Assembly: GCA_947502505.1 (NCBI GenBank)
Contig: CANNAE010000001.1
Span: forward strand, 549,265-613,264
Length of the DNA stretch: 64,000 nucleotides
Direction of reading: 5' to 3'
Origin: an uncultured Planococcus sp.
Lineage (GTDB): Bacteria; Bacillota; Bacilli; Bacillales_A; Planococcaceae
The first letter of the stretch is position 1. Every line of letters starts with the position of its first letter. The position numbers and the translations under genes are program-made. Shown here piece by piece: positions 16,797 through 26,182 of the stretch. The notes beneath the pieces were generated by a model. It worked only from the letters and a program-made list of their open reading frames with translations. It made no database searches and was not told the origin of the DNA.

Positions 16797-17765
16797 ATGG
16801 AAGGTATAATTTTATTTGGGTTCGGGATCGCATTGATCCTGACTGTGGCATTGATGCCTGTATTCATCCCGCTATTGAAACGCATGAAATTCGGGCAAAG
16901 CATTCGTGAAGAAGGCCCGGAATCACATATGAAAAAAACAGGCACGCCGACGATGGGCGGGTTGGTGTTCCTCATCTCCATTATCGTGACCGTCTTATTG
17001 GTCGCTGCATTTAACGGCGAATTGACGACGCGAGTGGTCATTTTGCTGATTGTCTTATTTGGCTATGGCTTGATCGGATTCTTGGATGATTTCATCAAAG
17101 TCGTATTGAAACGCAACCTGGGGCTGACATCGCTTCAGAAATTGCTGGCACAGATCGTCATTGCCGTTTTATCGTTCTTTTTGCTGCGCGCAAATGGCTT
17201 CGATACGGCGCTTGGCATTCCCTTTACAGAAGCGTCCATTGAACTCGGATGGGTATACGTCTTGTTCATCGTATTCTGGCTGGTCGGCTTCTCTAATGCC
17301 GTCAATTTGACAGATGGGCTGGACGGGCTGGTCGCAGGAACCGCCTCCATCGCTTTTATCGCATTCGGCATATTGGCGATCGTTCAAGAAGAAACGGGAA
17401 TCGCTTTGTTCACTTTTGCGGTGGCAGGTGGATTGATCGGCTTCCTCGTCTTCAATAAGTATCCGGCAAAAGTATTCATGGGCGACACGGGATCATTGGC
17501 TCTTGGCGGTGCGCTTGCCATGGTATCGATTCTGCTGAAACAGGAATTGCTTCTGCTCTTGATCGGCTTGGTCTTCGTTATCGAAACGGCTTCGGTCATC
17601 TTGCAAGTGGGAAGCTTTAAACTACGCAAAAAACGCATTTTCAAAATGAGCCCGATCCATCACCATTTTGAATTGAGCGGCTGGTCTGAATGGAAAGTGG
17701 TCACCGTATTCTGGGGTGTCGGCTTCATCAGCGCAGCGATTGCCGTATTACTGGAGGTTATGTAA
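16797..17765 (+). CDS. mraY: Phospho-N-acetylmuramoyl-pentapeptide transferase MraY
   Basis: A 322-residue membrane enzyme with about ten helices that makes lipid I from UDP-MurNAc-pentapeptide and undecaprenyl phosphate. Active-site loops are visible: GFLDDFIKV (near 99-107), [16 protein letters not shown] (near 165-180), [12 protein letters not shown] and [13 protein letters not shown] near the C-terminus. The ATG follows AAGGAGCT. It directly follows pbpB; the murE gene that often lies between them is absent. murD begins immediately after its stop codon. Confidence 0.97.
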   Translation: MEGIILFGFGIALILTVALMPVFIPLLKRMKFGQSIREEGPESHMKKTGTPTMGGLVFLISIIVTVLLVAAFNGELTTRVVILLIVLFGYGLIGFLDDFIKVVLKRNLGLTSLQKLLAQIVIAVLSFFLLRANGFDTALGIPFTEASIELGWVYVLFIVFWLVGFSNAVNLTDGLDGLVAGTASIAFIAFGILAIVQEETGIALFTFAVAGGLIGFLVFNKYPAKVFMGDTGSLALGGALAMVSILLKQELLLLLIGLVFVIETASVILQVGSFKLRKKRIFKMSPIHHHFELSGWSEWKVVTVFWGVGFISAAIAVLLEVM

Positions 17766-19130
17766 ATGAAAGATTTGCCGCAATTGCATCAAAAGAAAGT
17801 GCTTGTACTTGGATTGGCGAAAAGCGGCTTTACGGCTGCGCGCCTTTTACATAAACTCGGGGCTTTCGTGACGGTCAATGATTCGAAACCGTTCGAGGAA
17901 AATCCCGAAGCCCAGGAACTATTGAATTTGGGGGTCACCGTCATTTGCGGCCGCCACCCTGAAGACCTGCTGGACGAAGGTTTTGAGTTGGTCATCAAAA
18001 ACCCGGGCATTCCTTACCGCAACCATTTGATCCAGAAAGCGCTGGAAAAACAAATTCCGGTGTGGACTGAAATCGAATTGGCCTATCGCATCAGCGAAGC
18101 GCCGTTTATCGGCATTACCGGATCCAACGGCAAAACCACAACGACGACCTTGCTGTTCCATATGCTCAACCAAGACGGCAAATCGCCGCTAATCGCAGGG
18201 AATATCGGTACAGTGGCAAGCGGAGTGGCAGAAAAAGCGACAGCTGACCATGTCATTGTCACAGAACTATCATCGTTCCAATTAAAAGGGACGGAATCGT
18301 TCCGCCCGCATATTTCGATCATCACGAATTTGTACGAAGCGCATCTGGATTATCATGGGTCGCTCGAGGATTATATCGGATCGAAAAAGAAAATTACCGA
18401 AAACCAGACAAGCGAAGATTATTTCATCTATAACGCCGATCAGCAGGTTCTTGTTGACCATGCAAAAACGGTCAAAGCGCAAGGCGTCCCTTTTACGTTG
18501 AAAGGCCGCACGGAAGAAAGCATCAGCGCTGACAGCGAATATATTTATTGGCAGGGAGAGCCCTTGATCGAGCGCAAACGCATCATGCTTGCGGGCGAAC
18601 ACAATCTCGAGAACATCTTGTCCGCCACGGCGGCAACGCTCCTATCCGGAGGCACGAAAGAAACGATCATCCGTGTATTGACTTCTTTCACAGGGGTCAA
18701 GCACCGTTCGCAATTTGTCGGTGAATGGCAAGGCCGCCGGTTCTATAACGATTCCAAGGCAACGAATGCGCTGGCTACTAAAAGTGCGCTTGAAGCATTC
18801 AGCGATAACATCATTTTATTGGCGGGTGGATTGGAGCGCCAGCATTCCCTGGAGGAACTGCGCCCTTACATGGACCGCGTGAAAGTGCTTGTGACATTCG
18901 GCGAGACAGCAGAGCGTTTTGTTGAATTTGCAGAAAGCTGCAATGTTCCGGCCGTCATCAAAGCCGGCCTGATGGACGATGCTGTCGAAAAAGCGATTGG
19001 CGCATCCTCTCCGGAAGATACGATTCTCTTGTCCCCTGCTTGTGCGAGCTGGGATCAATACGAAAGTTTTGAAGTCCGTGGCGATGCATTCATCGAAGCG
19101 GCCAGAAAATATACAGAAGCCAACGAATAA
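17766..19130 (+). CDS. murD: UDP-N-acetylmuramoylalanine--D-glutamate ligase MurD
   Basis: A 454-residue Mur ligase that adds D-glutamate to UDP-MurNAc-L-alanine in the cytoplasm. The N-terminal Rossmann-like domain starts KKVLVLGLAKSGFTAARLL. The ATP-binding loop is ITGSNGKTTTTTLL (near 117-130). Later motifs are NLYEAHLDYHGS and the C-terminal SPACASWDQYESFEVRGDAF. The ATG touches the mraY stop and its ribosome site GGAGG lies inside mraY. In B. subtilis spoVE, murG and murB follow; here divIB follows at once. Confidence 0.97.
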   Translation: MKDLPQLHQKKVLVLGLAKSGFTAARLLHKLGAFVTVNDSKPFEENPEAQELLNLGVTVICGRHPEDLLDEGFELVIKNPGIPYRNHLIQKALEKQIPVWTEIELAYRISEAPFIGITGSNGKTTTTTLLFHMLNQDGKSPLIAGNIGTVASGVAEKATADHVIVTELSSFQLKGTESFRPHISIITNLYEAHLDYHGSLEDYIGSKKKITENQTSEDYFIYNADQQVLVDHAKTVKAQGVPFTLKGRTEESISADSEYIYWQGEPLIERKRIMLAGEHNLENILSATAATLLSGGTKETIIRVLTSFTGVKHRSQFVGEWQGRRFYNDSKATNALATKSALEAFSDNIILLAGGLERQHSLEELRPYMDRVKVLVTFGETAERFVEFAESCNVPAVIKAGLMDDAVEKAIGASSPEDTILLSPACASWDQYESFEVRGDAFIEAARKYTEANE

Positions 19131-19148
19131 ATCGAAGGAGCGGCGGAT

Positions 19149-19931
19149 ATGGACAAAGTTATAGACATCGAAGAACGCATACCAACGCTCCGGGAACGGC
19201 GCAGAAAAAGGTCGAACCGCAAATTTGCCGCGCTGCTGACCATCTTTGTTTCATTGTTGCTCATTCTTATCTACAGCCAGTCGCCTTATAGCGAGATTCG
19301 CGATATTAAAGTCACAGGTGCTGAACTATTCGATGGAGACAGCTATCAGCAGGCGAGCACTTTAGCAGTCGGTGATTCGATGTGGTCATTTGACAGCGGC
19401 GAAATCGAACAGCAAATCGAAGCACTCGAATGGGTCAAATCGGCAACTGTAGAGAAAAAATGGCTGAGCTCTGTAGCTATTGAAATCGAAGAATATGTTG
19501 AGATGGGGTATTTAGACCAAGGCAATAGCTATCAGGTCGTCCTGTCAAACGGCGTGGTGCTCAATCAGCCGATCCGTGTCGTGGAAGGCCCGATTTTTTC
19601 GAATTTCGAGGATGAAGCAAAACGCGAAGCGCTGATCGAGCAATTGGTCAAAACGGATGCGGAAGTGCAAAACCTCATCTCCCAAGTTATTTTGGATACC
19701 GAGCAGGAACGCGCGGATTACATTACCATCTACATGAACGATGGCAATGAAATCAAGGCCATATTATCGACTTTGGCAGAAAAGATTAATTATTACCCGT
19801 CTGTCACCGCCCAGCTAGAAGACCGGAAAGGCATTATCGATATGGAAGTCGGCATCTATTTCCGTTCCTATAACGATGTATTCGGTTTGGCGGAAGCGGG
19901 GGAGGAACTTGAAATTGCCGAAGAACAATGA
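19149..19931 (+). CDS. divIB: Cell division protein DivIB/FtsQ
   Basis: A 260-residue bitopic membrane protein. A charged cytoplasmic N-terminus (RERRRKRSNRK) precedes one TM helix (about 27-44). The POTRA domain (YSEIRDIKVTGAELFDGD onward) and the beta domain follow outside the cell. DivIB stabilises FtsL/DivIC and regulates the septal synthase. The ATG at 19149 follows AAGGAGCGG. Its last 17 bases overlap the likely start of ylxW. Confidence 0.94.
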   Translation: MDKVIDIEERIPTLRERRRKRSNRKFAALLTIFVSLLLILIYSQSPYSEIRDIKVTGAELFDGDSYQQASTLAVGDSMWSFDSGEIEQQIEALEWVKSATVEKKWLSSVAIEIEEYVEMGYLDQGNSYQVVLSNGVVLNQPIRVVEGPIFSNFEDEAKREALIEQLVKTDAEVQNLISQVILDTEQERADYITIYMNDGNEIKAILSTLAEKINYYPSVTAQLEDRKGIIDMEVGIYFRSYNDVFGLAEAGEELEIAEEQ

Positions 19932-20652
19932 GCGCAAAAGCATGAGCAAATCGATCATCTTTTCACTGGTCTTTTTAGTTCTTGGCTTCATCATGGCCTA
20001 TTCCTATAGCCTATCGAATCAACGGGAAACGGAAAATGAATTCGCGGGAGCCGGCTTTTTCGATCAAAAGGAACAATACCTCAAAGAATTGATCGAGCAG
20101 CAAGAACGCAATAAAGAATTGCGTAAGGAACTTAGCGTTAAGCAAGAAGCCGTTCAGGAATTCGAGCGGTCTGTAGTGGACGGCGAAGAAAACTATACGG
20201 CTTACGCCCGGGAGGCAGAAGAACTAAGACGCTTCCTCGGGCTTGTTCCGGTTCAAGGGGAGGGGTTGGCAGTTACGCTTCAAGACGGCGATTACACTGC
20301 TGACCATGCCAACCCGAATGAATATATCGTCCACGAAAGCCATGTGTTCCAAGTGATCAATGAGCTCTTTATTTCCGGAGCGGAAGCGATTGCGGTGAAT
20401 GGGCAAAGAATCCATGGCAATTCCCATATTGTCTGCACGGGACCGGTCATTGCAGTCGACGGGATTCAGCACCCCGCGCCTTTCACCATTGAAGCGATCG
20501 GCAGCCCGGAAGTTTTAACCGCTTCCATGCAATTAGCTGGAGGGGTTCAGGATCAGCTCCTCAACGATGATATCTCCGTAACTCTCGATCCCGGCCAAAC
20601 CATCCACATGCCGGCCCTGTTGGCACAATTGGATACGGGGGGAAGACGATGA
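19915..20652 (+). CDS. ylxW: YlxW, DUF881 family
   Basis: A protein of about 245 residues with a basic start, one N-terminal TM helix, a coiled-coil stretch (about 40-85, with QEQRNKELRKELS-like charged heptads) and a DUF881 domain. DUF881 proteins cluster with division genes, but no function is established. The start is uncertain. TTG at 19915 has GGGGGAGG about nine bases upstream and overlaps divIB by 17 bases. The ATG at 19942 gives 236 residues but lacks a good ribosome site. The gene is coupled to ylxX by ATGA. Confidence 0.87.
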   Translation: MPKNNERKSMSKSIIFSLVFLVLGFIMAYSYSLSNQRETENEFAGAGFFDQKEQYLKELIEQQERNKELRKELSVKQEAVQEFERSVVDGEENYTAYAREAEELRRFLGLVPVQGEGLAVTLQDGDYTADHANPNEYIVHESHVFQVINELFISGAEAIAVNGQRIHGNSHIVCTGPVIAVDGIQHPAPFTIEAIGSPEVLTASMQLAGGVQDQLLNDDISVTLDPGQTIHMPALLAQLDTGGRR

Positions 20653-21365
20653 AAAAACGCATTACCGGCCGGTTTACGGCCATTCTTTTTGTCATCGGCT
20701 TTATGAGTGCCACCCAATACAACACAGTGAATACAGACGATCGCCGGGAGTACCGGGATACTTGGGAAATCCGCCAGCAATTATCACGCGAAAAGCAAAT
20801 GCATTCAGAACTGCTATCGGAAATCGGGCTATTAGATGATACACTCGCTAAGTACAGCGATAAAGCGACTCAAGACCCACAGGCAGTCTTGAGAGAAACG
20901 GTGGAAGATTTGCGGAGTGCTGCCGGCCTTTCTCAAATCACAGGGCCGGGTTTTGAACTCGAGGTGAGCCCTTCGCCAGAAGCGATGGCGCTTGGAAGCG
21001 AAATCACGGAAATTCCGCCGGATTTACTGATCCGATTGGTAAACGAAATCAACCGTTTCGACGGCATCGAATTATCGATTGCGGGCGAACGGGTCATCAA
21101 CACGACTGCAATCCGTGATATCAATGGCTACACGACTGTAAACACAGACCCCATCTCAACGCCGCCTTTGACAATCGCCATCACGGCAAAGAGCATGGAA
21201 GAAGCGCGGAAACTGCATAGTTATCTGTCCGCTTCTGCGATTCATGAGGATTTTTATATCGACGATTTGACCATTGCAATTTCCGATCCGCAGGAACAAT
21301 TGACATTGCCGGCATTTGATGAAGAAATCCGGATGGAATATCTAGAGGCCGGGGAGGGGGAGTAA
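20649..21365 (+). CDS. ylxX: YlxX, DUF881 family
   Basis: A 238-residue second DUF881 protein, sharing the layout of its neighbour: N-terminal TM helix (about 9-22), a charged coiled coil (about 35-65), then the DUF881 domain with the recognisable ITGPGFELEVS and AIRDINGYTTVNTDPIS segments. The tandem ylxW-ylxX pair upstream of sbp is the B. subtilis order. Function unknown; both are likely external membrane-anchored proteins. The ATG overlaps the ylxW stop. Confidence 0.9.
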   Translation: MKKRITGRFTAILFVIGFMSATQYNTVNTDDRREYRDTWEIRQQLSREKQMHSELLSEIGLLDDTLAKYSDKATQDPQAVLRETVEDLRSAAGLSQITGPGFELEVSPSPEAMALGSEITEIPPDLLIRLVNEINRFDGIELSIAGERVINTTAIRDINGYTTVNTDPISTPPLTIAITAKSMEEARKLHSYLSASAIHEDFYIDDLTIAISDPQEQLTLPAFDEEIRMEYLEAGEGE

Positions 21366-21367
21366 GC

Positions 21368-21730
21368 ATGTGGATTTCAATTCTTGGATTGCTATTGGGC
21401 ATCTCGCTCGGCTTGCTGACGGATATCCAAATACCGGCTGAATACGCCAGTTATTTATCGATAGCGGTGCTGGCTTCCCTCGATACGCTGTTCGGTGGAA
21501 TCCGGGCCCATTTACAGCAAGTGTATGACGACAAAGTGTTCGTATCGGGTTTTTTCTTCAATATCGCGCTTGCTGCAGGTCTCGCTTTTCTCGGCGTTCA
21601 TTTAGGTGTAGATTTATATTTGGCAGCGATTTTCGCATTCGGCGTCCGGCTGTTTCAGAATATTGCAGTGATACGCCGCATTTTATTATCGAAATGGTCC
21701 GAAAAAAAGAAGCTTGGTGAGGCAAATTGA
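21368..21730 (+). CDS. sbp: Small basic protein Sbp (DUF1290)
   Basis: A 120-residue membrane protein with about three to four hydrophobic helices and a basic C-terminus (LSKWSEKKKLGE). The segment ASLDTLFGGIRAHLQ is typical of the DUF1290/Sbp family, which always lies just before ftsA in Bacillales. Function unknown. It starts two bases after ylxX. The spacer that follows holds a probable ftsA promoter. Confidence 0.9.
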   Translation: MWISILGLLLGISLGLLTDIQIPAEYASYLSIAVLASLDTLFGGIRAHLQQVYDDKVFVSGFFFNIALAAGLAFLGVHLGVDLYLAAIFAFGVRLFQNIAVIRRILLSKWSEKKKLGEAN

Positions 21731-21769
21731 CGAATTGCAGGAAAATTTTCTAAGTTTCGCTATTTTACT

Positions 21770-21798
21770 TAGACAAGGTGTGTATTTTACAATAGAAT
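21770..21798 (+). promoter_or_regulatory. Probable ftsA-ftsZ promoter
   Basis: TAGACA (21770-21775), 17-base spacer, TAGAAT (21793-21798); each box has one mismatch to consensus. It would give ftsA-ftsZ transcription independent of mraZ, as known in B. subtilis. Confidence 0.55.
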
Positions 21799-21834
21799 GT
21801 AATGTAGAGAAGTTTTATAAGGAGGTGCCACGAG

Positions 21835-23124
21835 TTGAGTCAATCAGAATTATATGTAAGTTTGGATATCGGGTCTTCCTCCGTCAAAGTATTGATCGGG
21901 GAAATGACCAATAAATCGTTGCACGTCATCGGCGTTGGCAACGTCAAATCTAATGGAATCAAAAAAGGTGCGATTGTTGATATAGATGCAACTGTACAGT
22001 CCATTAAAAAAGCTGTCGATCAGGCAGAGCGCATGATCGGCAAAGAAATCCATGAAGTCGTGCTGGGCATTCCAGCCAACCAAGTGGCATTGCAGCCGGT
22101 TAAAGGAATCGTCGCGGTGAACAGCGAAAACCGTGAAATCACCGATGAGGATCTAGAGCGCGTATTGGAAGCGGCGCAAGTCATGTCAATTCCACCTGAA
22201 CGCGAACTCGTCAACATCATCCCTGAAGAATACGTGGTCGACCATTTGGGCGAAATCAAGGACCCAAGAGGCATGATCGGCATCCGGCTTGAAATGGATG
22301 GTACAATGGTGACGACTTCGAAAACGGTGTTGCACAATGTGCTTCGCTGCGTTGAACGGGCGGGACTCGAAATCCGCGAGATCTATGTACAGCCATTAGT
22401 AGCGGGAAGCTATGCATTGACAGAAGATGAGAAAAATCACGGAACGGCCTGCATCGATATCGGCGGCGGATCAACATCCATCGCAGTATTCCGCGACGGC
22501 CATTTGCGTGCAGCATCGGTCATCCCTGTTGGCGGCGACCATGTGACAAAAGATTTGTCCATCGTCTTGAAGACCCCGACAGAGCAGGCTGAAAAAATCA
22601 AGCTTGAGCACGGCCACGCGTTCTTCGACGATGCTTCTGAAGAGGAAGTGTTCGAAGTGCCGGTGATCGGCTCGGATTCTAGAGAACAATATAGCCAAAA
22701 ATACATATCTGAAATAATCGGAGTTCGCATGGAAGAACTTTTCGAATTGATTTTGGATGAGTTATACCGTCTCGGTGTCGATGAACTGCCGGGTGGTGTC
22801 GTATTGACAGGCGGAATGGCCAAAATGGACGGCCTTCCTGAACTGGCAAGAAGCATTCTCCAAACGCGGGTGCGCCTCTTCACGCCTGAATTTATCGGAG
22901 TACGCGAGCCGCAGTACACAACAGCGGTTGGCTTGATTCAATACGCTTATGCGGAAGATTTGTTCTACGGAAATGTCGGCCATAGTTCAGCGGCTGCACA
23001 TTCACAAAAGCCTGAATACGTGGAGCAGCAGCCGAAAAAGCAAAAACAGCCGAAACAACCGAAACAGGATAACGAAGGTGTCGTAAGCAAAGCCAAAAAA
23101 ATGTTTGATCGTTTTTTTGAATAA
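21835..23124 (+). CDS. ftsA: Cell division protein FtsA
   Basis: A 429-residue actin-fold ATPase that tethers FtsZ to the membrane and recruits late division proteins. Phosphate-binding motifs are LDIGSSSVKVLIGE (residues 9-22), CIDIGGGSTSIAVF (near 205-218) and VLTGGMAKMDGL (near 323-334). The C-terminus ends in an amphipathic, basic membrane-targeting helix (KAKKMFDRFFE). The start is TTG at 21835, six to eight bases after a perfect AAGGAGGTG; no ATG fits the conserved beginning ELYVSLDIG. Confidence 0.97.
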   Translation: MSQSELYVSLDIGSSSVKVLIGEMTNKSLHVIGVGNVKSNGIKKGAIVDIDATVQSIKKAVDQAERMIGKEIHEVVLGIPANQVALQPVKGIVAVNSENREITDEDLERVLEAAQVMSIPPERELVNIIPEEYVVDHLGEIKDPRGMIGIRLEMDGTMVTTSKTVLHNVLRCVERAGLEIREIYVQPLVAGSYALTEDEKNHGTACIDIGGGSTSIAVFRDGHLRAASVIPVGGDHVTKDLSIVLKTPTEQAEKIKLEHGHAFFDDASEEEVFEVPVIGSDSREQYSQKYISEIIGVRMEELFELILDELYRLGVDELPGGVVLTGGMAKMDGLPELARSILQTRVRLFTPEFIGVREPQYTTAVGLIQYAYAEDLFYGNVGHSSAAAHSQKPEYVEQQPKKQKQPKQPKQDNEGVVSKAKKMFDRFFE

Positions 23125-23182
23125 AATCATCATTGTGTCCGGCTTATGTTCAAAAGCTGAGCAATCTTAGGAGGAAAAAAGA

Positions 23183-24373
23183 ATGTTGGAATTTGATACA
23201 AATATCGATGCATTAGCCGTAATTAAAGTCATTGGTGTCGGTGGCGGCGGCAACAACGCTGTAAACCGGATGATCGAACATGGAGTTCAAGGGGTGGAAT
23301 TTATCGCGGTCAACACAGACGCACAAGCCTTGAACCTTTCGAAAGCGGAAACACGCCTGCAAATCGGCGGAAAATTGACGCGCGGACTTGGTGCCGGTGC
23401 TAACCCGGATGTCGGGAAAAAAGCGGCAGAAGAAAGCAAAGAACAGATCGAAGAAGCTTTGCGCGGAGCCGATATGGTATTCGTCACTGCCGGAATGGGC
23501 GGAGGCACTGGTACGGGTGCTGCACCTGTCATCGCCGGAATCGCTAAAGAACTTGGCGCTTTGACGGTTGGTGTTGTAACTCGCCCGTTCACATTCGAAG
23601 GCCGCAAGCGTTCAACGCAGGCAATCGGCGGAATCGCGACAATGAAAGAATCAGTCGATACATTGATCGTCATCCCGAACGACCGTCTTCTTGAAATCGT
23701 CGACAAAAACACGCCGATGCTTGAAGCATTCCGTGAAGCGGATAACGTTCTTCGCCAAGGTGTACAAGGCATCTCTGATTTGATCGCAGTTCCTGGTCTA
23801 ATCAACCTTGACTTTGCCGATGTGAAAACGATCATGTCGAACAAAGGATCTGCACTTATGGGAATCGGTGTCTCTTCAGGAGAAAACCGCGCTGCCGAAG
23901 CTGCGAAGAAAGCTGTTTCAAGCCCATTGCTTGAAGTATCTGTCGATGGGGCAAAAGGCGTCTTGATGAACATCACTGGCGGTTCGAACTTGAGCCTTTA
24001 TGAAGTACAAGAAGCAGCCGATATCGTCGCTTCCGCTTCTGATGAAGAAGTGAACATGATTTTCGGTTCTGTTATCAACGATAACTTGAAAGACGAAATC
24101 GTGGTAACGGTTATCGCTACCGGCTTTAACGAAGAACAATTGAACCCAGCAGGACGCGCACCGCGTGGATCAGGATTGAACGCAAACCGCATCCAATCGA
24201 TCCAACAGCAAAACCCGGCTCCTTCCATCCGTGAAGCGCGCCGCGAGGAACAATCCCAGCGCCGCGAAGAGCAAACTCCTTATTACAACCAGGAGCCTCA
24301 GCGCCAGGACAAGCAAAGTGAAGATGCATTGGATATCCCAACCTTCCTTCGCAACAGACAAAAACGCCGTTAA
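23183..24373 (+). CDS. ftsZ: Cell division GTPase FtsZ
   Basis: A 396-residue tubulin homologue that forms the cytokinetic ring. The N-terminus has [20 protein letters not shown]. The tubulin signature [10 protein letters not shown] lies near residues 104-113, and the T7 loop region reads [12 protein letters not shown] Gln/Arg-rich linker leads to the C-terminal peptide [13 protein letters not shown], which binds FtsA, SepF and other partners. The ATG follows TTAGGAGG. A strong terminator closes the division cluster here. No spoIIGA-sigE-sigG block and no ylmD follow. Confidence 0.98.
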   Translation: MLEFDTNIDALAVIKVIGVGGGGNNAVNRMIEHGVQGVEFIAVNTDAQALNLSKAETRLQIGGKLTRGLGAGANPDVGKKAAEESKEQIEEALRGADMVFVTAGMGGGTGTGAAPVIAGIAKELGALTVGVVTRPFTFEGRKRSTQAIGGIATMKESVDTLIVIPNDRLLEIVDKNTPMLEAFREADNVLRQGVQGISDLIAVPGLINLDFADVKTIMSNKGSALMGIGVSSGENRAAEAAKKAVSSPLLEVSVDGAKGVLMNITGGSNLSLYEVQEAADIVASASDEEVNMIFGSVINDNLKDEIVVTVIATGFNEEQLNPAGRAPRGSGLNANRIQSIQQQNPAPSIREARREEQSQRREEQTPYYNQEPQRQDKQSEDALDIPTFLRNRQKRR

Positions 24374-24381
24374 TAATGAAG

Positions 24382-24413
24382 AAAACAGCTGCCCAACCGG
24401 CAGCTGTTTTTTT
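24382..24413 (+). terminator. Strong terminator after ftsZ
   Basis: A perfect 12-bp stem AAAACAGCTGCC/GGCAGCTGTTTT with a 5-base loop and a T run. Confidence 0.93.
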
Positions 24414-24514
24414 GCTAGAACGGACAAGCCCTTGCCTTTTGCATCCGGCTGCCACGTATCTTTCATAATTTCGTTGAAAAATAGGCAGCTTTGCTGTTTT
24501 AATGCCAGGCTGAA

Positions 24515-24543
24515 TTGATAAATCAGCTTTAGCTTGGTACAAT
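24515..24543 (+). promoter_or_regulatory. Promoter of the ylmE-sepF operon
   Basis: TTGATA (24515-24520), exactly 17 bases, TACAAT (24538-24543). The start codon follows about 30 bases later. Confidence 0.75.
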
Positions 24544-24575
24544 AAAGTGAACGTCTATAGAAAAGTTGTGAGCAT

Positions 24576-25247
24576 ATGAAAGCGATTAAACCGAAGTTTG
24601 AAGAAATGGCCCATACATTAAACCAAATCAATAGCGGCATTGAAATCGTCGCAGTCACCAAGCAAGTCGGCATCGAAAGAACGCAGGAAGCTGTCGATGC
24701 GGGCATCCGCCATCTTGGAGAAAACCGTCCTGAAGGGCTCAAGCTCAAACATGCAGAGATTCGTGGCGAGGTCGTCTGGCATTATATCGGCACGCTGCAG
24801 TCGCGGAAAGTCAAAGAAGTGGTCGGCATGATCGATTACCTTCATTCACTGGACCGCATGAGTCTGGCGAAAGAAATCCAAAAACGTGCAGACAAGCCCG
24901 TCAAATGCTTTATCCAAGTCAATGTATCTGGCGAGGATTCCAAAAGCGGCTTTTCACCGGAGGAAGTTCCTGCCTTTATCGAGTCTTTAGAGGATTTCGA
25001 CAAAATTCAGGTGGTCGGCTTGATGACCATGGCGCCGAATACTCAAGACGAGGCACAGTTACGAGCGACTTTTAACGGATTAAAAGAACTGCAGCTGCAG
25101 ATCGCAGCCGAAAAATGGGAGCACGCCCCTTGCACAGAACTGTCAATGGGCATGTCGAATGACTACTTGATTGCGGCCGAAGAAGGCGCGACATTTGTCC
25201 GTATCGGGACTGCGCTGGTAGGGTCGGAAAGTGAGGCGGAAAGATGA
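24576..25247 (+). CDS. ylmE: YggS-family pyridoxal phosphate homeostasis protein YlmE
   Basis: A 223-residue PLP-binding TIM-barrel protein of the YggS/PROSC family; it has no known catalytic activity and buffers PLP. The PLP lysine is in IVAVTKQVG (Lys near residue 28). Other family blocks are LGENRPEGLKLK, WHYIGTLQSRKVK and TELSMGMSNDYLIAAEEGATFVRIGTALVG. It has its own promoter but a weak ribosome site, and overlaps sepF by ATGA. ylmD, which usually precedes it, is absent. Confidence 0.95.
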   Translation: MKAIKPKFEEMAHTLNQINSGIEIVAVTKQVGIERTQEAVDAGIRHLGENRPEGLKLKHAEIRGEVVWHYIGTLQSRKVKEVVGMIDYLHSLDRMSLAKEIQKRADKPVKCFIQVNVSGEDSKSGFSPEEVPAFIESLEDFDKIQVVGLMTMAPNTQDEAQLRATFNGLKELQLQIAAEKWEHAPCTELSMGMSNDYLIAAEEGATFVRIGTALVGSESEAER

Positions 25248-25756
25248 GCATGAAAGATAAATTCAAGAATTTCTTTTACTTGGATGAGTATGAGGAAGAA
25301 ACCGTCCAAGAAGAGCGCAAGCAGCGCCCTGTGCAGCGATACGAAAAGCCTGCCCCGGCACCTGCCGAACAGGCGCCTAAAAAAGCACCGAAAGCAGCAA
25401 AAGCACCGAAGCCAGTGAAAGAACGCCGTGAGAATTTGGAGGAAAACGCCATGCAGAATATCGTCAATTTGCAGAATTCATCTGCCTCTTCATCAAAAGT
25501 CAGCTTAGCGGAACCGCGTGTCTATGCAGAAGCGCAGGATATTGCGGAAAGCTTGAAAACAAAACAGGCCGTCGTGGTCAATTTGCAGCGTATCGAACGG
25601 GACCAAGGCCTTCGGATTATCGACTTCCTGAGCGGCACTGTCTATGCACTCGGAGGGGATATCCAACGCATCGGCACCGATATCTTCCTATGTGTACCGG
25701 ACACTGTCGAAGTGGATGGCGCCATCTCCGATTACTATCACGACGATCAACAATAG
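25244..25756 (+). CDS. sepF: Cell division protein SepF
   Basis: A 170-residue FtsZ-binding protein. The N-terminal amphipathic membrane helix MSMKDKFKNFFYL is followed by an acidic and then Pro/Lys-rich linker (about 20-70). The C-terminal globular SepF domain (about 85-168) contains VVVNLQRIERDQGLRIIDFLSG and VYALGGDIQRIGTDIFLC. SepF arcs align FtsZ filaments and act alongside FtsA. It is coupled to ylmE and lies 18 bases before ylmG. Confidence 0.95.
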   Translation: MSMKDKFKNFFYLDEYEEETVQEERKQRPVQRYEKPAPAPAEQAPKKAPKAAKAPKPVKERRENLEENAMQNIVNLQNSSASSSKVSLAEPRVYAEAQDIAESLKTKQAVVVNLQRIERDQGLRIIDFLSGTVYALGGDIQRIGTDIFLCVPDTVEVDGAISDYYHDDQQ

Positions 25757-25774
25757 AAAGGTGCTAAAAAACGA

Positions 25775-26038
25775 ATGATTCTTCTTATCAATGTACTGCT
25801 TGGAGCTATAAACATTTATTTCTATTTGCTGATCATCAGCGTCTTCATGAGCTGGGTGCCGAGTATCAAGGAATCCGCTTTCGGGCAGGCCATCTCCCGC
25901 ATCACTGATCCGTACTTGGATATTTTCCGCCGTTTTATCCCACCGATCGGCATGATCGATATTTCGCCGATTGTGGCTATTTTCGCCTTAAACCTTGCTA
26001 GCCGAGGTGTCCTTACAATAGCCAATTATCTTATCTAA
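25775..26038 (+). CDS. ylmG: YggT family membrane protein YlmG
   Basis: An 87-residue membrane protein with two hydrophobic hairpin helices (about 3-27 and 62-85) around the conserved central segment SRITDPYLDIFRRFIPPIGMIDISPIVA. YggT proteins travel with sepF and divIVA and affect cell shape or division; the mechanism is unknown. Ribosome site AAAGGTG lies 11 bases before the ATG. A terminator follows. Confidence 0.92.
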   Translation: MILLINVLLGAINIYFYLLIISVFMSWVPSIKESAFGQAISRITDPYLDIFRRFIPPIGMIDISPIVAIFALNLASRGVLTIANYLI

Positions 26039-26072
26039 CATGAAGCTGTATAAGCCGCAGCTGATATCGAAA

Positions 26073-26104
26073 GGCGGAGAATCCATTTCTCTGTCTTTTT
26101 TTTT
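26073..26104 (+). terminator. Terminator after ylmG
   Basis: A 9-bp stem with two wobble pairs (GGCGGAGAA against TTCTCTGTC), 5-base loop and nine T residues. Confidence 0.75.
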
Positions 26105-26182
26105 GGGCAAGCGGAAGGTATTTGGCTTTCATTAGCGAAAACTGCGTAGAGTCACGATTCCAACAACCGGAGGGGAAGGCAC

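Noticed and set aside
24231-24518. Open frame over the ftsZ end and following gap, considered as a ylmD remnant
   Set aside because: It is a shifted frame of ftsZ running through a strong terminator and shows none of the ylmD metal-binding motifs.
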